The translations under genes and the position numbers were made by a program. 32,258 nt of DNA from Propionibacteriales bacterium (GTDB lineage: Bacteria; Actinomycetota; Actinomycetes; Propionibacteriales; Nocardioidaceae), in NCBI GenBank assembly GCA_009379735.1, contig WHTB01000017.1, positions 1 through 32,258 of the forward strand, read 5' to 3'. Under the pieces are notes generated by a model. It was not told the DNA's origin, ran no database searches, and saw only the letters and a program-made list of their open reading frames with translations. Of the stretch, positions 17,596 through 25,084 are shown one piece after another (positions within the stretch are counted from its first letter, which is position 1; each line of letters starts with the position of its first letter).

Positions 17596-17623
17596 CGTAA
17601 CCTCGTTTCCTGAGTGTCGTTGA
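17596..17623 (+). promoter_or_regulatory. Predicted SigBldN-type promoter of the lytic transglycosylase gene
   Basis: CGTAAC (17596-17601) and CGTTGA (17618-17623) are separated by exactly 16 bases. As I recall it, the reported Streptomyces SigBldN consensus is CGTAAC-N16-CGTTGA. The expected start is near 17630, leaving an untranslated leader of about 53 bases before the ATG at 17683. A BldN-like sigma gene lies in this window at 30438. An overlapping TAGACC-N17-TAACCT could act as a housekeeping promoter. Confidence 0.65.
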
Positions 17624-17635
17624 CCAGGCACGAGG
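17601..17635. repeat. Inverted repeat overlapping the SigBldN-type promoter
   Basis: CCTCGT (17601-17606) pairs with ACGAGG (17630-17635), and CCTG (17609-17612) with CAGG (17625-17628). It spans the spacer and -10 of the predicted promoter, so it could be an operator on DNA rather than an RNA hairpin. Confidence 0.4.
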
Positions 17636-17682
17636 GATGAACCGTGCGAAACGGACACGTGGAGTAACCGGAGGGAACGTAG

Positions 17683-18978
17683 ATGGGACAGGGACGCCGA
17701 CGGCGCACGCCGCGCTGGCGAAAGGCGACGGCGCTGCTGCCGCTCGTACTGCTGTCCGGAGCGTGGTCCGCCAACGCCGCCTCCGACCGGACCCCCGAGA
17801 CCGAGCAGGACTCGGGCGCTCCCGGCGTGCCGACCGTGCCGGCCGAGATCTTCGACGAGCCCGCCAGCGTCGCGCTGCCGGAGGGCACCGGCAAGCCCGG
17901 GTCGGCGACCAGCCTCGCGTACACGCCGTTCGACGGCTCCCGCGGTTCGGCTGCTGGTCCGGCCGTCGCCGGCAACGGCATCCCCACCTCCGCCCTGCTC
18001 GCCTACCAGCGGGCCGCCGACATCCTCAACCAGGCCGACCCGGCCTGCCACCTCGACTGGTCGCTGGTCGCCGCGATCGGCCGGGTCGAGTCCGACCACG
18101 GCCGCTACGCCGGCAACGCGCTGAACGAGGACGGCCGGGCGGTGCCCGGTATCTACGGCGTACCCCTGACCGGCGCCGGCAACCTCGCCCGGATCACCGA
18201 CACCGACGGCGGCGCGTTCGACCGCGACGTCTCGTACGACCGCGCGGTCGGCCCGATGCAGTTCATCCCGGGCACCTGGAGGCTGGTCGGCGTCGACTCC
18301 GACCTCGACGGCAAGAAGGACCCGCAAGACATCGACGACGCGGCGACGGCGACGGCGGTCTACCTGTGTGCAGGTGCCGGCGACCTGTCCACCGAGGCCG
18401 GCCAGCGCGCCGCGGTGCTGCGTTACAACCACAGCCAGAGCTATGTCGACCTGGTGCTCTCGATCGCCAAGGCGTACGCCGGCGGCAACTACGCGCCGGT
18501 GCCGAACGGCACCCCGACCACGACCACGCTGACCCTCGCCAAGCCCGCCGCGAAGGCCAAGCCGGCCAAGGCCAAGTCCAGCAAGACCGGTAAGAAGAGC
18601 GGCGCGGCCACGACCAAGCCCGACAACCGTTCCAGCGAGCCGAGCACCGGCGGCGGATCGAGTGAGCCGAGCACCGGTGGTGGTGGCAGCAGTGGCGGGT
18701 CCAACGACGACGGCTCGACCGCGACGCCGGCGCCCCAGGCTCCCGAGCCGGTCAAGAAGGTCGTTGAGAAGCTCGAGACCGTCGCAGAGGCGACCGCGTT
18801 CTGCGCCAAGGAGCTGCAGGGCAAGACCGGCGTCACCCAGAAGATGATCGACGCGTGCGGCGCCGAGCTGGTCGGCAAGACCGTCGCGGAGGCGACCAGC
18901 CTGCTCAGCGGTTCGCTCAAGGACGTCCTCGGGCGACTCGGGCTCAGCGACCTGCTCTGCCTCGGCATCCTCTGCTGA
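17683..18978 (+). CDS. Secreted lytic murein transglycosylase
   Basis: This 431-residue exported protein has a basic N-terminus and a hydrophobic signal (LLPLVLLSGAWSANA, cleavage near 32). The transglycosylase domain spans about 100-270, with catalytic glutamate E136 in LVAAIGRVESDHGRYAG and the conserved GPMQFIPGTW (190-199). A Lys/Ala then Ser/Gly-rich linker (about 280-345) leads to a C-terminal segment of about 80 residues, which has several cysteines and ends DLLCLGILC. I do not recognise that segment. The ATG has GGAGGGAAC upstream. The upstream region carries an exact match to a SigBldN-type promoter, so expression is likely tied to cell-wall or developmental control. It stands alone between divergent hemL and convergent hemB. 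Confidence 0.88.
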   Translation: MGQGRRRRTPRWRKATALLPLVLLSGAWSANAASDRTPETEQDSGAPGVPTVPAEIFDEPASVALPEGTGKPGSATSLAYTPFDGSRGSAAGPAVAGNGIPTSALLAYQRAADILNQADPACHLDWSLVAAIGRVESDHGRYAGNALNEDGRAVPGIYGVPLTGAGNLARITDTDGGAFDRDVSYDRAVGPMQFIPGTWRLVGVDSDLDGKKDPQDIDDAATATAVYLCAGAGDLSTEAGQRAAVLRYNHSQSYVDLVLSIAKAYAGGNYAPVPNGTPTTTTLTLAKPAAKAKPAKAKSSKTGKKSGAATTKPDNRSSEPSTGGGSSEPSTGGGGSSGGSNDDGSTATPAPQAPEPVKKVVEKLETVAEATAFCAKELQGKTGVTQKMIDACGAELVGKTVAEATSLLSGSLKDVLGRLGLSDLLCLGILC

Positions 18979-19000
18979 CCGCCCTGCTGACCCGTCCCCT

Positions 19001-19067
19001 CCCGATGAGTGTGACGACTTCGACGCGACACGCCGGCGTGTCTGTCGAAGTCGTCACACTCATCGGG
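19001..19067. repeat. 24-bp-arm palindrome between the transglycosylase gene and hemB
   Basis: The arms 19001-19024 and 19044-19067 are perfectly complementary over 24 bases. They enclose GACACGC (19027-19033) and GCGTGTC (19036-19042). The central 31 bases match those at 15-45 except at one base, and differences in the outer arm are compensated. It lies between two convergent genes, 22 bases after one stop and 12 before the other. No T-run follows. Confidence 0.85.
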
Positions 19068-19079
19068 TCGGGGTCAGCG

Positions 19080-20054
19080 TCAGCGGATCAGGTGGGCGGC
19101 CTCGGTGGCCCAGTAGGTCAGCACCACGGACGCGCCGGCCCGCCGGACTGACGTCAGCACCTCCACGATCGCGGCCTCGCGGTTGATCCAGCCGTTCGCG
19201 GCGGCGGCCTCCACCATGGAGTACTCGCCGGAGATGTTGTACGCACCGACCGGCACGTCGACGTTGGCCCGGACCGCCGCGACCAGGTCGAGATAGCCCA
19301 TCGCCGGCTTCACCATCACCAGGTCAGCACCCTCCTCGACGTCGAGGCGCGCCTCACGGACCGCCTCGACGGCGTTGGCCGGGTCCTGCTGGTAGGTCCG
19401 CCGGTCGCCCTCCAGCGAGGAGGCGACCGCCTCCCGGAACGGGCCGTAGAACGCCGAGGCGTACTTCGCTGCGTACGCGAAGATGCCGGTGTCGGTGTGG
19501 CCGGCGGCGTCGAGCACCGACCGGACGTGCCCGACCTGGCCGTCCATCATGCCGCTCGGGCCGAGCAGGTGCGCACCCGCCTCGGCCTGCGCGACGGCCA
19601 TCCGGCCGTACACCTCGAGCGTCGCGTCGTTGTCGACCCGGCCGTCGGGCGTGAGTACGCCGCAGTGCCCATGGTCGGTGAACTCGTCGAGGCACAGGTC
19701 GGCCATCAGCACAGTGGCATCGCCGACCTCGGCGACGAGCTCGCGGAGCGCGACGTTGAGGATGCCGTCAGGGTCGACGCCACCGGAGCCGGTCGCATCC
19801 TTGGCCAGCGGCACGCCGTACAGCATCAGCCCGCTGACGCCGGCCGCCACAGCCTCGACCGCGGCCTTGCGCAACGAGTCGCTGGTGTGCTGGACGACGC
19901 CCGGCATGCTGACGATCGGCACCGGCTCGGACGCACCCTCGCGGACGAACATCGGCAGCACCAGATGGCGCGGCTCGACACTCGTCTCGGCGACCAGCCG
20001 GCGCATCGCCGGAGTCGTACGCAGGCGGCGCGGCCGCTGCGCGGGGTAGCCCAT
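19080..20054 (-). CDS. hemB: Delta-aminolevulinic acid dehydratase HemB (porphobilinogen synthase)
   Basis: This 324-residue enzyme condenses two 5-aminolevulinates to porphobilinogen. The Schiff-base lysines are K197 ([17 protein letters not shown]) and K249 ([13 protein letters not shown]). The metal-site segment is the cysteine-rich type, [15 protein letters not shown] (C121, C131), which points to zinc. The ATG at 20054 is preceded by GAGAGGA, which selects it over the longer open frame. It follows cobA/hemD by 20 bases and is the last gene of the rex-hem operon here. Confidence 0.95.
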   Translation of the reverse strand: MGYPAQRPRRLRTTPAMRRLVAETSVEPRHLVLPMFVREGASEPVPIVSMPGVVQHTSDSLRKAAVEAVAAGVSGLMLYGVPLAKDATGSGGVDPDGILNVALRELVAEVGDATVLMADLCLDEFTDHGHCGVLTPDGRVDNDATLEVYGRMAVAQAEAGAHLLGPSGMMDGQVGHVRSVLDAAGHTDTGIFAYAAKYASAFYGPFREAVASSLEGDRRTYQQDPANAVEAVREARLDVEEGADLVMVKPAMGYLDLVAAVRANVDVPVGAYNISGEYSMVEAAAANGWINREAAIVEVLTSVRRAGASVVLTYWATEAAHLIR

Positions 20055-20074
20055 GTCGGGAGGTCCTCTCCGGC

Positions 20075-21886
20075 TCAGGTCGCCTTGCGGCGGGCGCCGT
20101 TGCGACGCTCCGAGGGCCGGGTGACCGGCTCGCCCGCGTCGATCATCGACAGTCGACGGGCCGCCCCGAACTCGGCGAGCGCGTCGGTCAGGTCCTCGAT
20201 CGACGGCGACGGGGCCATCACGTCGACCCGCAGGCCGTGCTCCTCGGCGGTCTTGACCGTCGCCGGACCGATGCACGCGATCACCGTCGACGCATGCGGC
20301 TTGCCGGCGATGCCGACCAGGTTGCGCACCGTCGACGAGGACGTGAAGACGACGGCGTCGAACTTGCCGGTCTTGATCGCCTCGCGGGTCGGCGCCGGCG
20401 GCGGGGCCGCGCGCACCGTGCGGTAGGCGGTGACGTCGTCACATTCCCACCCGAGCTCGTGCAGACCGGCCACCAGCGTCTCGGTGGCGATGTCGGCACG
20501 CGGCAGGAACACCCGGTTGATCGGGTCGAGGACCTCGTCGAACGGCGGCCATTCCTCGAGCAGCCCGCGGGCGGACTGCTCACCGGACGGCACCAGGTCG
20601 GCGCGGATCCCCCACGCTGCAACGGCTTCTGCGGTCTTGTCGCCGACCGCCGCGATCTTCAGACCGCTGAACGCGCGAGCGTCGAGACCGTACTCGTCGA
20701 ACTTCTCGCGCACCGCCTTGACCGCGTTGACGGACGTGAACGCGATCCATTCGTACCGGCCCTCAACCAGTCCGCGGATCGCCTTGTCCATCTGCTGCGG
20801 GTTGCGCGGCGGCTCGACCGAGATGGTCGGAACCTCCTCCGGCACGCCACCGTGCTCGCGGAGCCGGATCGACAACGACGCGGCCTGCTCCTTGGTGCGC
20901 GGCACCAGCACCCGCCAGCCGAACAGCGGCTTGGTCTCGAACCACGACAGCGTCGCCCGCAGGTCGACGACATCGCCGACCACGGTGACCGCCGGCGGCT
21001 TCACCTTGGCTGCCCTGGCGTCCGCGGCGATGCCCGCGAGCGTCGACACCACCGTGTGCTGCGACGTGGTCGTGCCGACGCTCGTCATCGCCACCGGCGT
21101 CTCCGGAGACCGGCCGGCCAGCACCAGGTGCTCGGCGACCTCGCGGATCGACCCGACCGCCGACAGCAGCACCAGGGTCTGGTCGCTGCCATAGCGCGAC
21201 CAGTCGATCTTGCTCTCCGCGACGTTGACGACGGCCACCTCACGCCGGGTGCGCGTGGTCAGCGGAACGCCGGCGTACGCGGCGACACCGGTGACCGCCG
21301 AGACGCCCGGCACGATCTCGAAGCCGACGCCCGCCTTGACACACGCCTGGGCCTCCTCCGGCCCGGTGGCGTACAGCCACGGGTCGCCGGTGAGCAGGCG
21401 TACGACATGGGCGGCACCCTTCGCGGCGCGTACGACGACCTTGCCGCGAGAGGCGTGGGTCAGCGGCTGGCCGTCCTCACCGAACCCGCCGTCGACCACC
21501 TCGCCGGTGAAGTCGGGCCGCACAGTGCGCAGCAGGTCGGCATGCGCGGCGGACTCGGTCACGACCACGTCGGCGTCCCGGATGACCTCCAGTGCCCGCA
21601 GCGTGAGCAGGTCGGGGTCGCCGGGACCCGTGCCGACGAACGAGACGAATCCCAACGGCCTGGCCGGTTTGGCCGCCGGCCCCTTCTTCGCCGTGGCCGG
21701 CTTGCGAGTCGTCGACGCCGTGGTCCGCGCCGATGACGTCGTGGTGGTCTTCGCGGAGGTCGTCTTGCGGGCGTGCGCGCTCTGCACCGACGCCCGGCTC
21801 TTGCGGGTCGACGTGCTCGACGTGGTGGTCGTGGTCCTGCTCGTCACTACGCTCTTCTTCTTTCTGGCTGGCCGTGGGGCGGTCAT
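20075..21886 (-). CDS. hemD: Bifunctional uroporphyrinogen-III C-methyltransferase / uroporphyrinogen-III synthase
   Basis: This 603-residue fusion has a SAM-dependent methyltransferase (CobA/SUMT) domain at about 79-320: [58 protein letters not shown]. It is followed by a HemD domain at about 335-590, with [38 protein letters not shown] and [13 protein letters not shown]. HemD closes hydroxymethylbilane to uroporphyrinogen III; the SUMT part would divert it to sirohaem or cobalamin. Residues 1-77 form a basic low-complexity tail with about 20 Thr, 19 Lys/Arg and no acidic residue. The start ATG overlaps the hemC stop as ATGA, which fixes the start and keeps the tail in the protein. Confidence 0.92.
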   Translation of the reverse strand: MTAPRPARKKKSVVTSRTTTTTSSTSTRKSRASVQSAHARKTTSAKTTTTSSARTTASTTRKPATAKKGPAAKPARPLGFVSFVGTGPGDPDLLTLRALEVIRDADVVVTESAAHADLLRTVRPDFTGEVVDGGFGEDGQPLTHASRGKVVVRAAKGAAHVVRLLTGDPWLYATGPEEAQACVKAGVGFEIVPGVSAVTGVAAYAGVPLTTRTRREVAVVNVAESKIDWSRYGSDQTLVLLSAVGSIREVAEHLVLAGRSPETPVAMTSVGTTTSQHTVVSTLAGIAADARAAKVKPPAVTVVGDVVDLRATLSWFETKPLFGWRVLVPRTKEQAASLSIRLREHGGVPEEVPTISVEPPRNPQQMDKAIRGLVEGRYEWIAFTSVNAVKAVREKFDEYGLDARAFSGLKIAAVGDKTAEAVAAWGIRADLVPSGEQSARGLLEEWPPFDEVLDPINRVFLPRADIATETLVAGLHELGWECDDVTAYRTVRAAPPPAPTREAIKTGKFDAVVFTSSSTVRNLVGIAGKPHASTVIACIGPATVKTAEEHGLRVDVMAPSPSIEDLTDALAEFGAARRLSMIDAGEPVTRPSERRNGARRKAT

Positions 21887-22830
21887 GGCACTCGCTCCCC
21901 GACAAGGGCGGCGGCACCTTCGGCGAGCATCTCCTTGGCCAGGCTGCGGCCGAGGTCTGCTGCGTGGGTCACCACACCTGTCGTGGACATCCTGATCAGC
22001 TGCGTCCCGTCGACTGCTGCGACGACGGCACGGAGCCAGATTTCCTCGCCTTGGTCCCCTAATGCAACTTCGGCGAGTGCGCCGACCGGTGCTGAACACC
22101 CGGCCTCGAGGGTTTCGAGGAGGCTGCGCTCGGCGCTGACCGCTGCTCGCGACGCCGGGTCGTCGAGCGCGGTACGGAGCAACGCGGCCAGGTCGACGTC
22201 GTCGCGGCGGCACTCGACGGCGAGCGCACCCTGGCCGGGAGCCGGGAGCATCTGCAACGGGTCGAGGTTCTCGGTGATCTCGTCCAGCCGGCCGAGCCGG
22301 CTGAGCCCGGCGCGGGCCAGCACGACGCCGTCCACCTCGCCGGACGTGACGCGCCCGATGCGGGTGTCGACGTTGCCGCGCACCGGCACCACGTCGAGCC
22401 CGAGGCCGAGCGCGTGCAGCTGGGCGGCCCGGCGCGGTGAGCCGGTGCCTACCCGCGATCCCACCGGCAGCTCGCCGAGGGTGAGGCCGTCGCGGGCCAC
22501 CAGGACGTCGCGGGCGTCGGCCCGGGTCGGCACCGCCGCCAGGGTGAGACCGTCGGCGGCGCCGGTGGGCAGGTCTTTCAGCGAATGCACCGCGATGTCG
22601 ACGCGGCCCGCCAGCAGTGCGTCACGCAGGGCGCCGACGAACACGCCCACGCCCCCGAACTCGGTGAGCGGCCGCGTGTCGACGTCGCCGGTCGTGGTGA
22701 TCTCGACCAGCTCGGCCGGACGCCCGGTGGCGGCGGTGAGCTGGTCGGCGACCAGCTGCGACTGGGCCGTCGCCAGCCTACTGGCCCGGGTGCCGACGCG
22801 CAGCGGGACGCCGGTGGACTGCTGGGTCAC
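21883..22830 (-). CDS. hemC: Hydroxymethylbilane synthase HemC (porphobilinogen deaminase)
   Basis: This 315-residue enzyme polymerises four porphobilinogens. The opening RVGTRASRLATAQSQLVADQL is classic, VHSLKDLPT (81-89) carries the catalytic aspartate, and GTGSPRRAAQL and PVRGNVDTR bind the chain. The dipyrromethane cofactor would be on C245 in LEAGCSAPVGA. The GTG start overlaps the hemA stop as GTGA, and the stop overlaps cobA/hemD as ATGA. Confidence 0.96.
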   Translation of the reverse strand: MTQQSTGVPLRVGTRASRLATAQSQLVADQLTAATGRPAELVEITTTGDVDTRPLTEFGGVGVFVGALRDALLAGRVDIAVHSLKDLPTGAADGLTLAAVPTRADARDVLVARDGLTLGELPVGSRVGTGSPRRAAQLHALGLGLDVVPVRGNVDTRIGRVTSGEVDGVVLARAGLSRLGRLDEITENLDPLQMLPAPGQGALAVECRRDDVDLAALLRTALDDPASRAAVSAERSLLETLEAGCSAPVGALAEVALGDQGEEIWLRAVVAAVDGTQLIRMSTTGVVTHAADLGRSLAKEMLAEGAAALVGERVP

Positions 22831-24128
22831 TCGCCCTCCCCGGTCGCCTGGGTCGGTGCGTCGATACGGGTGACGGCGTTGACCGCGTCCGGGTCGAGCG
22901 CGAACAGCTCGGCCAGCGCATCGGCGTACGACACGGCCGACGGCTTGCTGGCCAGCTCCTTGATCCGCACCGTCGGTGAGTGCAGCAGCTTGTCGGCGAC
23001 CCGGCGGACGGTCTGCTCGACCTCGGAGCGGGTGACCGGGTCGAGCTCGGGCAGCCGGCCGGTCAGTCGTTGCAGCTCGGCGTCCACCACGTTGGTGGCG
23101 AGGCTGCGCAGCGCGACCACGGTCGGCGTCACCTGCGCCGCCCGCCGCGCGGCGGCGTACGCCACGACTTCGTCGGCGACGATCTGGCGTACGGCCTCGA
23201 CGTCGACCGCACCCTCGTCCGAGCTCAGCCGCTCGGCCAGGTCGGCGAGCGACACCAGGTGGACATTCGGCAGCTCGGCGACTTCCGGGTCGACGTCGTG
23301 CGGCAGCGCCAGGTCGACGACGGTGAGCGGGTGGTCGGGGTCGCGCAGGGCGAGCGCCTCGCGATGGACCATGAGGTGGGTGGAACCGGTGCAGCTGATC
23401 ACGACGTCGGCTGCAGCGATCTCGGTGGGCAGGGCGGTCAGCGGCACCGCGACGCCGCCGGACGCGCCCGCGAGCCGTGCGCCGCGCTCCGGTGTGCGGT
23501 TGGCGACCACGACCCGCCCGGCGCCCCGCCGTACGGACGTTGCCGCCGCGAGACCGGCCATCGACCCGGCTCCGACCACGAGGACGCGGCGGCCGGTGAC
23601 GTCACCCTCCACCTGGTCGAGGGCGACCGACACCAGCGACTGCCCGGCGCGGTCGATATCGGTCTCGGCATGAGCCCGCTTGCCAACGCGCAACGCCTGC
23701 TGGAACACCACGTTGAGGGCGCTCGACAGCGAGCCGCTGTCCTGGCCCCGGCGCAGCGCCTCGCGCACCTGGCCGAGGATCTGCGCCTCGCCGACGACCA
23801 TCGAGTCGAGGCCGGCGGCGACGGCGTACAGGTGCGCGACCGCACCTTCGTCGTAGTGGACGTACAGGTGGGGTGTGACCTCGAGCCGCGACTCACCGGC
23901 GCGCGCCGCGAGCGACTCCGACAGCGCCTCGACGCTGCCGTGGAAGCGGTCGACCTCCGCGTAGACCTCGACCCGGTTGCAGGTCGAGATCACGGCCACC
24001 TCACTGACGTACGCACACTCGCTGACGTCGGACACCAGCTTCGTGATGCCGTCGGCGTCGAGCGCAACCCGCTCCAGCACCGACACCGGTGCCGAGCGAT
24101 GGGACACACCCACGACGAGAACGCTCAC
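22827..24128 (-). CDS. hemA: Glutamyl-tRNA reductase HemA
   Basis: This 433-residue enzyme reduces glutamyl-tRNA to glutamate-1-semialdehyde, the entry step of C5-pathway haem synthesis. The N-terminus VVGVSHRSAPVSVLERVALD is typical. The active-site cysteine is C50 in VISTCNRVEVYAEV. HYDEGAVAHLYAVAAGLDSMVVGEAQILGQV and the NADP Rossmann loop LVVGAGSMAGLAA follow. The GTG start overlaps the rex stop as GTGA, so translation is likely coupled to rex. With hemL elsewhere in the window, the first two steps sit in separate operons. Confidence 0.96.
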   Translation of the reverse strand: MSVLVVGVSHRSAPVSVLERVALDADGITKLVSDVSECAYVSEVAVISTCNRVEVYAEVDRFHGSVEALSESLAARAGESRLEVTPHLYVHYDEGAVAHLYAVAAGLDSMVVGEAQILGQVREALRRGQDSGSLSSALNVVFQQALRVGKRAHAETDIDRAGQSLVSVALDQVEGDVTGRRVLVVGAGSMAGLAAATSVRRGAGRVVVANRTPERGARLAGASGGVAVPLTALPTEIAAADVVISCTGSTHLMVHREALALRDPDHPLTVVDLALPHDVDPEVAELPNVHLVSLADLAERLSSDEGAVDVEAVRQIVADEVVAYAAARRAAQVTPTVVALRSLATNVVDAELQRLTGRLPELDPVTRSEVEQTVRRVADKLLHSPTVRIKELASKPSAVSYADALAELFALDPDAVNAVTRIDAPTQATGEGE

Positions 24129-24874
24129 GCGGTGTCCACCTCCAGCGCCTCGACGCCGTCCTCGAGTGCAGCGGCGGCCGCGCCACCGGCGGCCAGTGCC
24201 TTGCGCTGCTCGTGGTAGGCGAGGATCTGCAGCTCGATGGACAGGTCGACCTTGCGGACGTCGACGCCGTCGGGGACTGACAGCACCGCGGCGGCGAAGT
24301 TGAGGATGCTGGTGACGCCCGCCGCGACCAGGTCGTCACACACCTGCTGGGCGGCTCCGGCCGGGGTGGCGATGACGCCGATGGCGACGCGGTGCTCGTC
24401 GATGATCTGCTGCAGTGTGGCGTACGCCTCGATCTGCAGGTCGCCGACGGTCTCGCCCACCCGCTTCGGGTCGGTGTCGACGAGCGACACGACCCGGAAC
24501 CCGCGGGACGCGAAGCCCGAGTAGTTGGCCAGCGCGTGACCGAGGTTGCCGATCCCGACGATCACGACCGGCCAGTCTTGGGTCAGGCCGATCTCGCGGG
24601 CGATCTGGTAGCGGAGGTACTCGACGTCGTATCCGACGCCCCTGGTGCCGTACGACCCGAGGTAGGACAGGTCCTTGCGCAGCTTGGCGGAGTTGACGCC
24701 CGCCGACGTCGCGAGGTCCTCACTTGACGCCGTCGCGATCCCCCGCTCCGACAGCGCCGTGAGCGTGCGCAGGTAGAGCGGCAGCCGGGCGACCGTCGCC
24801 TCGGGGATGCCGCGCTCGACGCGGTCCTCCCGGGCGCCGTTACGCCGGCTGCGCGATGGGGTCGAAGACGTCAC
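24125..24874 (-). CDS. rex: Redox-sensing transcriptional repressor Rex
   Basis: This 249-residue regulator senses the NADH/NAD+ ratio. The winged-helix domain spans about 24-95 (PEATVARLPLYLRTLTALSE, then VNSAKLRKDLSYLGSYGTRGVGYDVEYL), which is diagnostic of Rex. The Rossmann domain starts WPVVIVGIGNLGHALANY (GxGxxG 107-112), with LVDTDPKRVG after it. GTG at 24874 was chosen because AGGAG lies four bases upstream; the longer frame to 25006 crosses the promoter. It leads rex-hemA-hemC-hemD-hemB, like the rex-hem operon of Streptomyces, and an operator-like site overlaps its promoter. The C-terminus ends in an alanine-rich tail. Confidence 0.94.
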   Translation of the reverse strand: MTSSTPSRSRRNGAREDRVERGIPEATVARLPLYLRTLTALSERGIATASSEDLATSAGVNSAKLRKDLSYLGSYGTRGVGYDVEYLRYQIAREIGLTQDWPVVIVGIGNLGHALANYSGFASRGFRVVSLVDTDPKRVGETVGDLQIEAYATLQQIIDEHRVAIGVIATPAGAAQQVCDDLVAAGVTSILNFAAAVLSVPDGVDVRKVDLSIELQILAYHEQRKALAAGGAAAAALEDGVEALEVDTA

Positions 24875-24939
24875 TGTGCTCCTGGCACCGCACACCGGGA
24901 CGGACTCGGCGATCGGGCCTACGAGGTGGCGGTGAACCC

Positions 24940-24968
24940 ACTCTAGGAGTTTGTGAACGTGAGAACAA
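24940..24968 (-). promoter_or_regulatory. rex-hem promoter with overlapping Rex operator
   Basis: Read on the minus strand, the -35 is TTGTTC (24968-24963), the spacer is 17 bases and the -10 is TAGAGT (24945-24940). The site 24951-24968 resembles the Rex consensus TTGTGAA-N4-TTCACAA. One half-site is perfect (plus-strand TTGTGAA at 24951-24957); the other matches 4 of 7. It covers the -35 and most of the spacer, so bound Rex would block polymerase. The leader is about 60 bases. Confidence 0.7.
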
Positions 24969-25013
24969 AATCGATGCGAGCCGTGAGACAGGCCCGGGTG
25001 AGCCACCTCACGA

Positions 25014-25044
25014 TTGACGTTCCGACCCGACCTCGGAGTACCTT
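25014..25044 (+). promoter_or_regulatory. Promoter of efeO-efeB
   Basis: TTGACG (25014-25019) and TACCTT (25039-25044) resemble -35 and -10 boxes with a 19-base spacer, which is longer than the optimum. The predicted start, near 25051, lies inside the iron box that overlaps the end of the -10. Confidence 0.5.
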
Positions 25045-25061
25045 AGGCTCGCCTAACCTAA
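25043..25061. promoter_or_regulatory. IdeR/DtxR-type iron box
   Basis: The 19-bp site TTAGGCTCGCCTAACCTAA has the right half CTAACCTAA perfect against the IdeR/DmdR palindrome, and a left half with two departures from symmetry. It overlaps the -10 end and predicted start of the efeO promoter, the usual place for an iron-dependent repressor, and ends 23 bases before the ATG. Confidence 0.8.
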
Positions 25062-25084
25062 CCTAGCCGTGAGAGGTCCCGCCG

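Noticed and set aside
17601-17682. Cyclic di-AMP (ydaO) riboswitch before the transglycosylase gene, as seen before some actinobacterial wall hydrolases
   Set aside because: The conserved ydaO blocks are not present, and the predicted leader is only about 53 bases long, too short for that riboswitch.
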